The notes beneath the pieces are model-generated. The model saw only the letters and a program-made list of their open reading frames with translations, searched no databases and had not been told where the DNA came from. The position numbers were made by a program, and so were the translations under genes. A stretch of DNA of 64,000 nt from Trichobilharzia szidati (Eukaryota; Platyhelminthes; Trematoda; Strigeidida; Schistosomatidae): assembly GCA_944472155.2 (NCBI GenBank), contig OX235279.1, forward strand, positions 57,323,564 to 57,387,563, written 5' to 3'. Positions 25,164 to 37,289 of the stretch are shown piece after piece. Position 1 is the stretch's first letter; every line of letters starts with the position of its first letter.

Positions 25164-26454
25164 ACCATGTAGTAAAACTCGAAATGACTGTCACCGTTTT
25201 CTAAAGACAAGGAACGAAAACTATATGAAACTAAAGATTACTCAGATGGGCAAACCAGACAGCTGGATACAACAACATCAGTTAGACAAGCCATATATAT
25301 CATTGAAGTTTTTCTTCTCAACCTTTTCAAATAAATTTAAAGTGTATAATGTGGTAGTATTCCAAACTTATTGATCATGTGACAAGCCCCACTGCCGGAA
25401 TTCAGTCAGCAATAGGCAGCCTAAATTATAAGTACACATACTGTAAAAATCAGTCCTCCTGTCAAGTATAATTTTAAATTTTGGTATTAGCTGAAGACTG
25501 GGGGTATATTTATCTATATAAACGCTATATGACTGCAAATAAATATTGCATATATTCCAATTTTACTATATTTGAGAAATATGAGTGCTGTCTAAATGCC
25601 GCGACACATTCAGCTTTTTGAAATCGTATTAGTTTAAAAATCGCCAGTACCTATAATATAATGACAGTCTCAATTCTACATCACAAAAACTGAAGACCCT
25701 TGTTACCTGACAGTAACAATAAAGTAAAAAAGGACAAAGATTTTAGTTTCTTGGTAAATTCAAGGTTGAATGAAAGGTTAAACCAAGAGATGTGTACTTC
25801 CTCACATACTCTTCACACACACACACACCAGCCAAACATCCTTCCAAAAGTCAATAATGTGTTAAAGTTTATAGAAATGTACAGCACACGGACCACTATA
25901 TTTCATTCACAATTTCAAAAGAAAGGAATAAAATATATGAGACCATATCAATCTTGATGAGTAAACTTATTTCACGATAATTTGCAGTGAACTGCATTTC
26001 TTATGGCACTGCATATATAAACAGAGGAAAGGCACCTTAAATATTTAAATTAGCCCATCCTTAATAATACCCAAATGCATGACAAATTATATCTGCCTGG
26101 TAGTTTTTATGCACCTAGTCACAGAATAACAAAATTTGTAATGGTATGATTAAAAATTGAGAGCAATGTGGTTAGTAATTAATACTGAAAAATCACTGCA
26201 TACACGGATCAGTAATCTGTTTCACGCCTTAGTTTCATCCGAAGAACACAAAAAATGAATATAATATGTACGAACTTCGAAAGAATTACATATTGATTTA
26301 AGCGTCACAAATTTCAGCACGGATCACTATGAAATGGAGACTTTCGCCCTCAGTTTCATAGACTTTGAAAAGCCATTCCATTGCGTTTACTTGACAACCG
26401 CAGCAAAGCAAATATACGTAATGACGCCGAAGGCTGTATAACAAACAATGAGTT
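25164..26454. other. No gene recognised; (CA)n microsatellite
   Basis: AT-rich sequence. A short CA run lies at 25814-25829. The open frame 25700-25957 crosses this run and has no domain. Confidence 0.6.
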
Positions 26455-27075
26455 GTAAGCTTGGTTATGTTCTTTGAGTTGGCTGGTTTAATTGCTAAGC
26501 TTTCATTGTCTTTCTGGACAACATCCTGAGCGCAGATTTTAGTATAAAATCAACTCATTTGAATTTTTCATGAATGATATAATTGTATCACCCGTCAACC
26601 AATTTCGTGACTGGTTGTTAATTGACGTCTCTGTATTTAACTAATATTGACTTAGAATTTGATCTTTCTTAACACAAGTGATTTACTGTTTATTAGCTGG
26701 TAAATTCGGTTCAAATTAATATGTTTGTTAATCGCTGATTCGCTTGAGTACCAGCCTTCTAGCAGTTCTCTGGCACTTTTGGTGTTTCCTCTGTTTAAAA
26801 TTTCGACATTATCTCAACCAAATTGATGTCCATAACTATCTACATGCATTTACATGAAAGAATATATATGTCATGTCTTTTTTACAGCTAATTCGTGTTC
26901 TTGGATTCTGAGTCGAAGGGGACGCCCACTTTGACCGATGTAATGTCTGTTACAGTTCATACAATTTATTTTGTAATTGGTGTTCATTTTATCTTCTATT
27001 TCTGTTGGATATTTTAATTCGCACAATATCGAATGAAGTGATTCGGTCGGGTTGTGTGCTATGTTGGTTTCAAAT
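26455..27075 (-). mobile_element. PLE-D2: GIY-YIG relic with 3' end
   Basis: Minus-strand copy of the element at 57885-58450. It encodes NYKINCMNCNRHYIGQSGRP, a GIY-YIG core with CxxC, then the LRIQEHELAVKK helix, followed by stops, the region with NRGNTKSARELL, and the terminal TTTCATTGTC end. It shares the same in-frame stops as 57885-58450, so both came from one already broken source. RT sequence is absent. Confidence 0.78.
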
Positions 27076-30000
27076 GGTCTTAATATTCTAGCTGCTGTTT
27101 CAGAGATATTTTTATATACAGTAGAATTTCTCCATCATTTAAATGTAAAGTTTCTGGGATGAATACAGAAATAGGACAAAACCGCCCACCACCAATGGTG
27201 AGCTTACTGACAGCAATAGGCCGCATACTGTAAAGACAGTAGAAAATGAGAGGAGCCTACATATTCTACTAAGAGATATGGATTTAGCTGAATTTTTATG
27301 GCACATGACTCACGAACTCGATGAAACGAGCTGACAGAAGATTCAGAGAAGACAAAATTACAGGTGGACATAACGAAGTTGAGTGTGATAAATAATTAAT
27401 AATAATACTCTACCAATAAAAACAAGCACTAAACATAATCATTTGGTAAAATCTAACTGAACTCATATGACCTTTTCACTCAAATGAACTGCAGCATCAC
27501 TGCATTTAAAGACACACAGTATGGAAGAGGATGTCAAAACCAGCATGGATCGAATAGGAAAAGCTTGGTTTCTAATAAAACATGTAATTAATCGCCGGAA
27601 TTTTGATTGCAACCCGAATAAGCACCTTAAAATCGTATCATGGTATGCTATCAAATCTGAAAACTTGCACATAAATAGATAAAATTTTCTGTCTAAAAAT
27701 TATGCAAGCTGATAAATTTTATTGTGAAGATTAGCATGTAAGTGTTAAAACGTTAAGTTTACGTCATACAAATAATCACTGCCTTACTTTATTCGATGAA
27801 CTAAGCTAGTGAAAATTGTATTAACATTTTCGTGTAACTGGCAGAATTCGGTTCAGATGACGAGTTCACAAGGAATTATAAACCAATACATTTGGATTAA
27901 AACAAACCTAATCGTTATAAAGAAGAAAAGTCAAGTGACAGGGAATGAAAAATTCATTTCAGCGATGTTTCAGGAACAGGATTTTCTTGACATTTGGGGT
28001 GAATAAGTTGAAATAAAGTCTTAAGCAGTTTAAATTGTATATGCAAGATTTAAGAACGTTTGAATTCTGCTTCTGGTTTGAGGGTTATTCCATGAATATT
28101 AGTGTTTTAGTATGCATTAGTATATACTTATTATTACTTGATTTATTTATACATTTGGTATTAGTATTCTAAAAACAACATAATTGGCTGCATGTCACAG
28201 TTTTACTGTTCCAATCACCTGATGGTTTGAACAAACATGAATGTTCCTAATCAGCTCCATAATAAACTTTTGACATGTTCATCAAGCAAATCATATCAAT
28301 ACTAAAACAGCTATTGAAACTAACCGAAGCTTTATTCTCTCTAGCAGAATACTTTACTGCAATGATTTCAACAGCGTTTCGATAACACTTGGTCTATAAA
28401 TGATTCAAACCACTAACGTAATACATGCTATGAAGTTTCCCTAAATTGATACGCTGGTAACTGAATATTAATTAATTGAATTTGTAAGTTATAATCTGCT
28501 GATGGCTGCTGAAATTTCGAAAGCGTGCTGAAGAGAGAAAAGGAGTAGAAATGACAAGATAGTAAAAATTGGATAAGGAAACTGAGGGTTTAACAAATAT
28601 TTTCTTCAATCTCATTTGTGGGATAAGAGAATATGAAGAAATAAAAATAAGTTATAAAATGGGATAGAAAAGCCAAAACAACCACGCAGACAGGGTCGTA
28701 GAGTTATGTGAATACAGTTTTGTCCGATTAATTCCAGTCATGCTTCACACAATAATGACAACGTCCCTGTCCGGAAAACAGCGATAAGTTTTGAGTTTCA
28801 AAATAAGCAAAAGCTTCCAGCGGTTATTTATTTCATCCTATCTAAAGATATAGCAAATAAGAAAACTTGATGTTACTCAAAAATTTGATTCCTTATTGAA
28901 TTATCTGTCGACAAATTTTTCAGACTTTTGGCTTTAGATAGTCTTTTTTCATGTTCAGGTGGTGTTTAAAATATTAGAGCGGCCTCACTGTGTGAATGAA
29001 TCAAGTTTATTTTTAACGTTACACATTTATTAATCTATTGGTGGAAATAAATTAAGTCTGTCCGCACTTTTCTTTAGAACGGATTTATTCAAGTGGATGT
29101 GTATATCGCTCTTGGACACAAAGTAGTCATGATTTAAATATAGCTGTTTCAGGTCACAAGACCTTTTGCAGAAATAATTTTCTAATCATAAAAAGTTTCA
29201 AGCCTGCTAAGTTTTGGACGTTGGTACTTTAGAATATATATCAATAAATATCACATCAGAAGTACACGAGTCAAGTTCTAGACATGTATAATGCTACCTA
29301 TAACAGATTTGCTAAATGGATAGTTTGACTCTCATGATCATTACAGATATAAGTTGTAAATCAAAGTGTGAAAGGTGTCTTTAAATTTTTGTCTTATACG
29401 TATAATAGCGTAATTAGAAAAAATATTATTCTTAGATTTCTTATCACTATTCCCTAATGTACCACTGGTGAAGACGGTGGGATCAATGTGGTAACAGATT
29501 TTGGTAAAGTAGACTTATATCGGAATTTCAATAATTATTCTCAGTGGCCAGCTAAGTAAGCTGCTTCAGAAATTATAATAGCAATATTAAGAAGCGTTCT
29601 GTTGTAAGCTACTTACCAAAACTTCTGATTATCGCAAACGTAGCTTCTTTTCGTGTCAGTTGTAATAATGATGTCAGCACCCTTCACTTATTGCTGTTTT
29701 CTAAAACTATGATCCTTGCACTTTGTACGGCAAATCTTGTCTTCCTTTTTTCAAAAAAGCGAAGTAAAAATTTAGGTTATTGACAACAATAATCAAAACT
29801 GAGCCTACTGCACAGGGTGATAAAATATCACTTCTATAAAGGTCATGTGTCAAATACATAGCATTATGAAGCATTATATTCGTAACGCCTTGGAATCATT
29901 GCCGTTTCTATCCATAAACTTCATATGCAGTATCATATATTACGTACTGATTCCTATACAGAGGGTATAATAACGGCTTATAAAATACGTTCAGAATTAC

Positions 30001-31529
30001 GTTTATATCTAGTAAACATTGTATGCAACTTATTTGGTTAATGAAGTGAATAAAATATACAAAATGTAATCTGGTATACAGGTAAGTATAAATGGTTATA
30101 AATGTTTAGGAATTAAGAAACAGTTATTTTGTAAAAAGTAAAGTGACGCATCCTGAGTTAGAATGATGATAAGTGTCAAAAAAATGTAACGCCACACTTT
30201 TCTGTTCTGGATTACATGCGGTACACTGCCCAATCACATAGTTTACCCACGGATTTATTATCAGTTAAACTTTTTATTGACTGACTAATTTGTCGATCAT
30301 TTATTTAGTGCTTTATTCACGTTACTGTCATATATGATGATTTCTTTGAGTGAACTGATGTTCTTATTTCACTAAAGTGCAAAGTAAGAACTACAGATGT
30401 ATCATTCAGTATTTAGCAAATACCTTATTTTCCATCACTTTTACACTTCCTGCAAAATGGAATGGACAGTCTACAGGAAACAAACATGAGAAACTTAGTA
30501 ATTAATTCTGTATTTGCATTCATTTTCACTATGAGGAACTGATGCACTAACATTAATGAATGCCAGCACTGGAAATTCTAATGAAAGCCGAAAATATCTT
30601 TACACACGTCGGTAAACATAGATTGTAATTACCTAAAGATTCACAGTTAACATTCTAGTTTTAGCTATAAATTGATTATCTACCTTAAAGACAATATTTT
30701 TAAATGAGTAAAAATTGAAACATCTAGATATAGAGTACAGTGATTGTATACAGCCTTGTGTATTTTTCATTTAAGCATTCGGGATTCTCACACAGCCGAT
30801 GATTTTCAAAAACACTGTACTTCAAATAATGTATAGTTTACTCTTTTGATGACTTAAGTACTAGTCCTCAGAGTAAATACATGATAAACTGCTCTTTATT
30901 CACACATTTAATGGTATCCCGCTCTTTCTTGGTTTTCAAAGGAACTTGTCTCTGTTTCTTCGTAAAATATAGAATTCTATGTAACCATATTCTGATTAAT
31001 GACGTAAATTTCTATTTCATATCCTCCTTTAGCCACATAGAGATTGTTTGATGTATGATTTTAAGCTGTTGGTAAAAGCTTTACTGTCACTGGACCTTAA
31101 TAAATGAATAAATGCGAATGCTTTAGACTTTTAAAAGATTCTAATTTTAGAGATTCAGAAACAATTATATTTCATAGACGAGGTTAAAGCTGAAAAATGA
31201 ATAATTGAACAAGTGCGTAGGTGGCAGTCTGGGAATGCCTTTATGTAAAATTATATTCAGAGTCAAAGTGTTAAGCGACGTAAATCCCTCTGAAGGCCAC
31301 TTTTTCAAAGCGTACATAGCCTTTGTGAGTAATGATGAATAAATTTTTGTTGGTTTGATGTATGCTGTTTTTCTCACTCCGGTCTGGGGAATGATATTTT
31401 CTGTCTCAATCGGGAAGCTTTGCGGTGATGGTAAGTAATCACATGAAACGCTTGGCTGAGGTCTTTATTTGTGATTCCCTTTTTTTTACTGACTCCTAAA
31501 TATCTTAGTGCAGTACCATCAAATCGACT
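27076..31529. other. No gene recognised
   Basis: The first about 100 bp may extend PLE-D2. The rest is AT-rich sequence with short open frames (27463-27672, 27809-28006, 31165-31377) and no domain. Confidence 0.55.
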
Positions 31530-32150
31530 CTAACAAAGCTTTAAAGATATTTATCGTATATCACCCAACCTCTCGCATGGTCTACGAGTACGACTTTTAC
31601 ATACAGCAGAGACAATAGGAATTGATCTGAATAAGCCAAATCTGTGTGTTCAGAAGAAATTTCTATAGCCCCTTTCTTTACCGTGGCCAACTACATAATA
31701 TGTATTAAGTTTTTAAAAACGATTTTTCTCCTCCCCTTGTAAATATCTTGTCACTTTGTTAATCTTACAATTTTTACAATTTTAGCTAATTCTATTAAAT
31801 TGTTTGTATTTAACGTAGCTCTTCTGAGTCATCCTAGTCTTCTTAGTCATCATTACTATTTTGGAAATCTCTTGATTATGTAATAACTTCCTGCCAACGC
31901 CTAAGAATCAACTTATCTTGAATTCCGTAATTGATTTTCACCCCTCTTTTTAAACTTAGATATCTTCTACTAACATCTATTAGTCATTTGTTTTGATAAC
32001 CTTTAACCTCTAGATTTCACCCGTGCCTATACGTAAAACTGATTAACTGAAATAACCACTTGATCGGTAAAAAATTTTGATGTAAAAAACCATATAACAG
32101 TGTAAAGCAGATGATGAGGAAATAAGTGAAAAGGAATATATTTCTTCGTA
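31530..32150 (+). mobile_element. PLE-A-like 3' relic (GIY-YIG C-terminus and UTR)
   Basis: The sequence at 31560-31690 reads, with breaks, as the PLE endonuclease C-terminus: LLHTAETIGIDLNKPNLCVQKK, then PLSLPWP, matching AEAIAIRL...LCVQKK...LPWP in PLE-A and PLE-F. About 400 bp of UTR follow, ending at 32105-32150 with GCAGATGATGAGG...GTGAAAAGG and TTTCTTCG, the expected PLE tip. Truncated at its 5' side. Confidence 0.7.
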
Positions 32151-33532
32151 AATGCGTAAATGGGAATTTGGAAATTACAGTAACAAAGTGTTATGTCAAA
32201 TTTCGGCCGACACTAATACAGAACATACTCCTTATTGTTTATCCTGATCCATATGCGAAAGAGACTGCTATGAAGGAGTCATGCTTAAAAGAAACTTCTT
32301 TTTTTTTGTTTAGGCTGAATAGAGTTAGGATGCCCTCGATTAGCAGCACTTTAGTGAATAGATGCATACATTGTTGCAAAGAAATCAATAGTTTTAATAA
32401 AAGACGTGAAAATTAGAAATATATTTGTGACTTTTATGAACCAGAGCAGAGACGACGTATTACGAAACTTTTTAATATGTTTGTTGACTTCCAACGCTTT
32501 AGGTCACTGTTATGAATGCTTATAAAGAAAGAACAAATAAATTCACAGATATTTGTATTAAAGCAAACGTATGTAACGTGGTTATGAGAAAAAACAACAG
32601 GATGAATCCACAAATAAATATCATCGTATTATGTAAGTTCTCTGAATGTTGAAAAAACACCAGAGAATATTTGAAGAAAACGTTTACAAACACGTGATAG
32701 TTGCAACAAAAGGTTTGTTGTATTGCGTCACATAAATATTTTCAGCAGTATTTAAGAATTCATACAGGTGATTTCTTTGTGTTCGCTGAAGCGCACGAAT
32801 GACATTATTAGAATATGAGGAGCCCTACTTCATTTTTAACTTCTGTTTGTTATAGCATTAGACTAAATGAAAATGAAAATGAGAAAGCTCATGACGCCTA
32901 GTAAGAATGTATTAGTAGGAATAATGCTTCGAAGTCATGCGTAGAACAAAATACAAGCGTAATGATGAAAAGTAGATATAATATAGAAGTATGACTAAAA
33001 GTTGTGAAGATAATCAGTGTTTCTAAATTTACGTCACTTATTCAAATAACAATGTGACAGTTTTGTTGTATAATCGCAGCTAGACAACTCATCCTTGTTG
33101 AGTTGAAAGTTTATGTCATTTTCATAGAACAGCAGTTTGACGTCAAAAATTCAGTAAGCAACTTAGTATTTAATTTCATTACTTTAGAAATTTTGTTAGT
33201 ATTTGATCTACAACTAAAAGATAAATATCAATAAAAGTATCATAAAATATTTTATTCAATAGAATGTGGTGGTAAGTACTCAAAAAGATTGATAGCAAGT
33301 TGAAAGATGTTGTGATCCAAAGTCTGTATCTAGTTGATTTTAATCACTCTAGTCTTCTTAAAATGCTTTATTCAGTTATACGACCACCTGAATATTTAAC
33401 ACTATGTCATAAAACCATACAAAAAGGTTGAGTTTCCACCACATGATAATGTTACATATTTCTTGGTCTTCAAGGGCAGAAGCCATACAAAAAGGCACCA
33501 AACTTTAAAATTAAACCAGATAAGTTTAACAG
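32151..33532. other. No gene recognised
   Basis: AT-rich sequence. An open frame at 32126-32416 starts inside the PLE tip and has no recognisable domain. Confidence 0.55.
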
Positions 33533-33549
33533 TCAATTAATAAAGAATG
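33533..33549 (+). repeat. Target-site duplication, left copy, of PLE-F
   Basis: TCAATTAATAAAGAATG, matching TCAATCTAATAAAGAATG at 37054-37071 with one extra base; the last 12 bases are identical. Confidence 0.8.
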
Positions 33550-34775
33550 AGAAGAATAAGAAGTTCGGCAAAGATATCTTTTCGGCGATTTCATTTTCAA
33601 AAGCTGTACAATCGCATTCAAATACATAATTTTACATGGAGACAATTCTTGTTTGATTCGACATAATTATGACAGCGAATAAAAGGTGATAATTATTTCC
33701 AACTAGATATGGTTATACGAGAGGCTTAGAAACAAAAATTACGCAGGATTAGAACGGATATCAAATGTGTAAAAATGAGCATGGATACAAAATTGAAATA
33801 ATAATTTTCAACTTGAGATGGGAATCAGGAGGTGCGAATATAGATTACAAGAGCCTTAGAAACAAAATTACATGGAATTTAGCAAATTACAGGTGTGCAG
33901 AAAGTGAGCATGGAAACAAAATTGATATAATAGTTTTAACTTAAAATGGAAGTTAGGAGGTGTGAATACAGATTACAAGAGCCTTAGAAACACAAAATAA
34001 TTGCACAGGATTAAGATATAATTGCAAATTTCTTTTTAAAAACGGATTATAAATGTGAACAGGAAAAGCATGGAAACAAACTTAAAATAAATGTTTTTAT
34101 AACTGGAAAAAAAATGGGGTGGAACGAATGAAGACTGAGGGAGTAAGAATCACACACATAGCGAAAGAAAAGGGATCAAAAACAAAAATGGAAGCTACGG
34201 TAACACACCGAACTAAGTCCATGGTAGTTGTAGAGGTTGAACTAATTTCTTTTGGACACACAGCTCCGGCTTCTCGATGCATATTGCGAGGGCTTCTGCA
34301 GTACAGAGAAGTCGGAAACAAACTGCTTTCGGTAGGTTTCTGTTGACCTTGTCAATTACTTTGAATGAATCAGTTGAGATGTTGTGGGAGGTATTGATCA
34401 GATGCTCAATAATGGCACTTCTGATTGAACCGGTGCCTCCTCTTTGCAGCCACGCTGGGTAGTGTTCTCTAACACGTTTTGAAAGGACGCGCATACAACG
34501 ACCTATGTACCTTGCTCCGCACGAGCAGGTGAACTGGTAAATGCACATTGAATTGGCCATATGCGACAGTTTGTCCTTCTCATTGCTCCGAAGAAGTGGG
34601 CGGCTAGAGAATGTCACTCTTAGAGTTGCTGCCGGAAAAGTCTTCTTCAGGGATTTGGAGATTCTCCTTTTAAGGATATCTGCTGCCAGGTCTCCCCTGA
34701 ATTCCAGATTCAGATAGAGTGTCTTCTTTTGCACTGAAATGTATTCTTCTCTTTTTGGCCTTGGTTTCATGTTCT
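33550..34775 (-). repeat. PLE-F left inverted arm
   Basis: Contains the 3' half of the linker, GIY-YIG and 3' UTR; pairs with about 35830-37053. It joins seamlessly to the RT body on its inner side. Confidence 0.85.
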
Positions 34776-35865
34776 TCTCCACGAAACGTGGCGGGTATCC
34801 GTTTTGAATCAGGATGCTTTTTAGGAATAGGAGCTCTTCTTCTAAACAGTCATCACTGCAGATTCTTCTGGTGCGGTGGGCTAGTGAGATGATGAGAGCT
34901 CTTTTACGGCTGATAGGTACCCAACTGTAGAAGTTTGTCAGCTGGCCATTCCATGTTGGTTTTCTATGGATAGATCTTTTCAGAGTTCCGTCGTCTCTTC
35001 TTGTCAATTCGACGTCCAAGAATGGAATCTTTGACTTATTTTCAAATTCCATTGTGAATTTAATTGAAGGATGACAGTTATTAAACTCCTGTAAGATGCA
35101 ATTTAAATCGGAATCGTCTTGACAAACTATAAAAGTGTCATCGACGTATCTTTTGTACAGCAACAATTTGTTCATTGTTGGTTTAAGGATGCCGTTTTCC
35201 ATGCTGGCCATGAAGCAGTCTGCTAGGAGTGGGCCAAGGGGAGACCCCATAGCAATCCCGTCTTTCTGTCTATAGATGACGTCGTTGAACGTAAATTGTA
35301 CGTTGAGGGTGCATCTTAATAACAACTCTTTTAGGTATGAGGTTGGTATTCCGATACTCAGGTTTTTGTCATCAATATACTTGCAAAGGGAACAAATTGT
35401 TTCTGTGAGCGGCACATTCGTAAATAGAGATTCCACGTCCAGTGATAACATTCGTTTGCCATTTACATTCAGGTCTTTTATGCACTCAATAAATTCAAAC
35501 GTATCTCGTAGAGAGTACTTACAGAGTTGTCGTCTCACAGGCTCCAGCATCTCGGATAACCATTTGGCAATGGGATGGTACGGTGATCCCTCCATGTCCA
35601 AAGTCGGTCGAAGTGGTAGGCCTGCTTTGTGTACCTTTGGCAGACCATATAGTCGAGGGATGATGGATCCTGTTGGTCTCAGACGTTCAAATAGGTCCTC
35701 AGTTATGAGGTAGTCGTTCTTCATTCTCCTAAGAACATCTGTCAGTTGCTGTTCCATCTGCTCTGTCTTATTCTTCTCATTGTCTGGTTTTGAAAATTTA
35801 TTATCATCAGAGATTAGAGAAGAAACCAAGAACATGAAACCAAGGCCAAAAAGAGAAGAATACAT
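34213..35865 (-). CDS. Penelope-like RT plus GIY-YIG endonuclease, RT motif 1 missing
   Basis: Intact 550-codon frame. YGLPKVHK at 73-80, LDVESLFTN at 142-150 (catalytic Asp), KDGIAMGSPLGPLLAD at 201-216, RYVDD at 239-243 (catalytic pair), FLDVELTRR at 282-290, a basic linker, then GIY-YIG: CIYQFTCSCGARYIGRC at 441-457, RVREH at 464-468, EHLINTSH at 487-494, AEALAI near 523 and ELCVQKKLVQPL near 534. Compared with PLE-A the KPDKG block (RT1) is absent: LISDD is followed at once by the segment equivalent to PLE-A residues around 241, an in-frame loss of roughly 30 codons. The first dozen residues are antisense arm sequence, so the true N-terminus is lost. The frame is intact but probably not a fully competent RT; the endonuclease looks complete. 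Confidence 0.87.
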   Translation of the reverse strand: MYSSLFGLGFMFLVSSLISDDNKFSKPDNEKNKTEQMEQQLTDVLRRMKNDYLITEDLFERLRPTGSIIPRLYGLPKVHKAGLPLRPTLDMEGSPYHPIAKWLSEMLEPVRRQLCKYSLRDTFEFIECIKDLNVNGKRMLSLDVESLFTNVPLTETICSLCKYIDDKNLSIGIPTSYLKELLLRCTLNVQFTFNDVIYRQKDGIAMGSPLGPLLADCFMASMENGILKPTMNKLLLYKRYVDDTFIVCQDDSDLNCILQEFNNCHPSIKFTMEFENKSKIPFLDVELTRRDDGTLKRSIHRKPTWNGQLTNFYSWVPISRKRALIISLAHRTRRICSDDCLEEELLFLKSILIQNGYPPRFVEKNMKPRPKREEYISVQKKTLYLNLEFRGDLAADILKRRISKSLKKTFPAATLRVTFSSRPLLRSNEKDKLSHMANSMCIYQFTCSCGARYIGRCMRVLSKRVREHYPAWLQRGGTGSIRSAIIEHLINTSHNISTDSFKVIDKVNRNLPKAVCFRLLCTAEALAICIEKPELCVQKKLVQPLQLPWT

Positions 35866-36391
35866 TTCAGTGCAAAAGAAGACACTCTATCTGAATCTGG
35901 AATTCAGGGGAGACCTGGCAGCAGATATCCTTAAAAGGAGAATCTCCAAATCCCTGAAGAAGACTTTTCCGGCAGCAACTCTAAGAGTGACATTCTCTAG
36001 CCGCCCACTTCTTCGGAGCAATGAGAAGGACAAACTGTCGCATATGGCCAATTCAATGTGCATTTACCAGTTCACCTGCTCGTGCGGAGCAAGGTACATA
36101 GGTCGTTGTATGCGCGTCCTTTCAAAACGTGTTAGAGAACACTACCCAGCGTGGCTGCAAAGAGGAGGCACCGGTTCAATCAGAAGTGCCATTATTGAGC
36201 ATCTGATCAATACCTCCCACAACATCTCAACTGATTCATTCAAAGTAATTTACAAGGTCAACAGAAACCTACCGAAAGCAGTTTGTTTCCGACTTCTCTG
36301 TACTGCAGAAGCCCTCGCAATATGCATCGAGAAGCCGGAGCTGTGTGTCCAAAAGAAATTAGTTCAACCTCTACAACTACCATGGACTTAG
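35780..36391 (+). pseudogene. Inverted duplicate of linker plus GIY-YIG domain
   Basis: Open 203-codon frame. After about 17 residues read from RT antisense sequence it encodes KPRPKREEYISVQKK and then the full GIY-YIG domain with CIYQFTCSCG, YIGRC, RVREH, LCVQKK and a stop. It differs from the other arm by one residue in the part compared (VIYKV against VIDKV). It lacks an RT and is carried by the arm. It could still give a free-standing endonuclease if transcribed, but nothing in the sequence shows that. Confidence 0.75.
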
Positions 36392-37053
36392 TTCGGTATG
36401 TTACCGTAGCTTCCATTTTTGTTTTTGATCCCTTTTCTTTCGCTATGTGTGTGATTCTTACTCCCTCAGTCTTCATTCGTTCCACCCCATTTTTTTTCCA
36501 GTTATAAAAACATTTATTTTAAGTTTGTTTCCATGCTTTTCCTGTTCACATTTATAATCCGTTTTTAAAAAGAAATTTGCAATTATATCTTAATCCTGTG
36601 CAATTATTTTGTGTTTCTAAGGCTCTTGTAATCTGTATTCACACCTCCTAACTTCCATTTTAAGTTAAAACTATTATATCAATTTTGTTTCCATGCTCAC
36701 TTTCTGCACACCTGTAATTTGCTAAATTCCATGTAATTTTGTTTCTAAGGCTCTTGTAATCTATATTCGCACCTCCTGATTCCCATCTCAAGTTGAAAAT
36801 TATTATTTCAATTTTGTATCCATGCTCATTTTTACACATTTGATATCCGTTCTAATCCTGCGTAATTTTTGTTTCTAAGCCTCTCGTATAACCATATCTA
36901 GTTGGAAATAATTATCACCTTTTATTCGCTGTCATAATTATGTCGAATCAAACAAGAATTGTCTCCATGTAAAATTATGTATTTAAATGCGATTGTACAG
37001 CTTTTGAAAATGAAATCGCCGAAAAGATATCTTTGCCGAACTTCTTATTCTTC
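35830..37053 (+). repeat. PLE-F right inverted arm
   Basis: Reverse complement of the left arm; begins near AGAACATGAAACC and ends at CTTCTTATTCTTCT. Confidence 0.85.
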
Positions 37054-37071
37054 TCAATCTAATAAAGAATG
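37054..37071 (+). repeat. Target-site duplication, right copy, of PLE-F
   Basis: TCAATCTAATAAAGAATG; partner of 33533-33549. Confidence 0.8.
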
Positions 37072-37289
37072 GTTACTCGTTTCTATTTTTTGGAAAACAG
37101 AAAGGTTCAGTACGTTTTAAAGTATGAGAACATTAATTCAAAAAAGAACTTGGTTGTTATTTGAATTGAAAAGGCTTACTGCAACTATGTGCGATTATGC
37201 AAAAAGCTTTAATTGTATTTTCACGTGAACTTTAAATCAGTCTACACCTTTCTCTTCAGTTTACGCTTCACATTTACCTATTTCTTCAT

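Larger units (their letters stand above)
33550..37053 (-). mobile_element. PLE-F: 3.5-kb Penelope-like element with 1.2-kb inverted arms
   Basis: The left arm (33550 to about 34775) and right arm (about 35830-37053) are reverse complements of about 1.22 kb. I see only a few substitutions, one changing Asp to Tyr in VIDKV/VIYKV of the endonuclease and one changing a base near 34208/36400. Between the arms lies the RT body on the minus strand. A direct repeat of 17-18 bp flanks the element. Arm identity and the clean TSD imply a very recent insertion. The UTR part of each arm contains a roughly 100-bp motif repeated in tandem three or four times (AAGGCTCTTGTAATCTGTAT on the arm sense strand). 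Confidence 0.9.

Noticed and set aside
31165..31480. Possible antisense PLE body upstream of the 31.5-kb relic
   Set aside because: No block aligns with any RT motif; the resemblance was only in texture.
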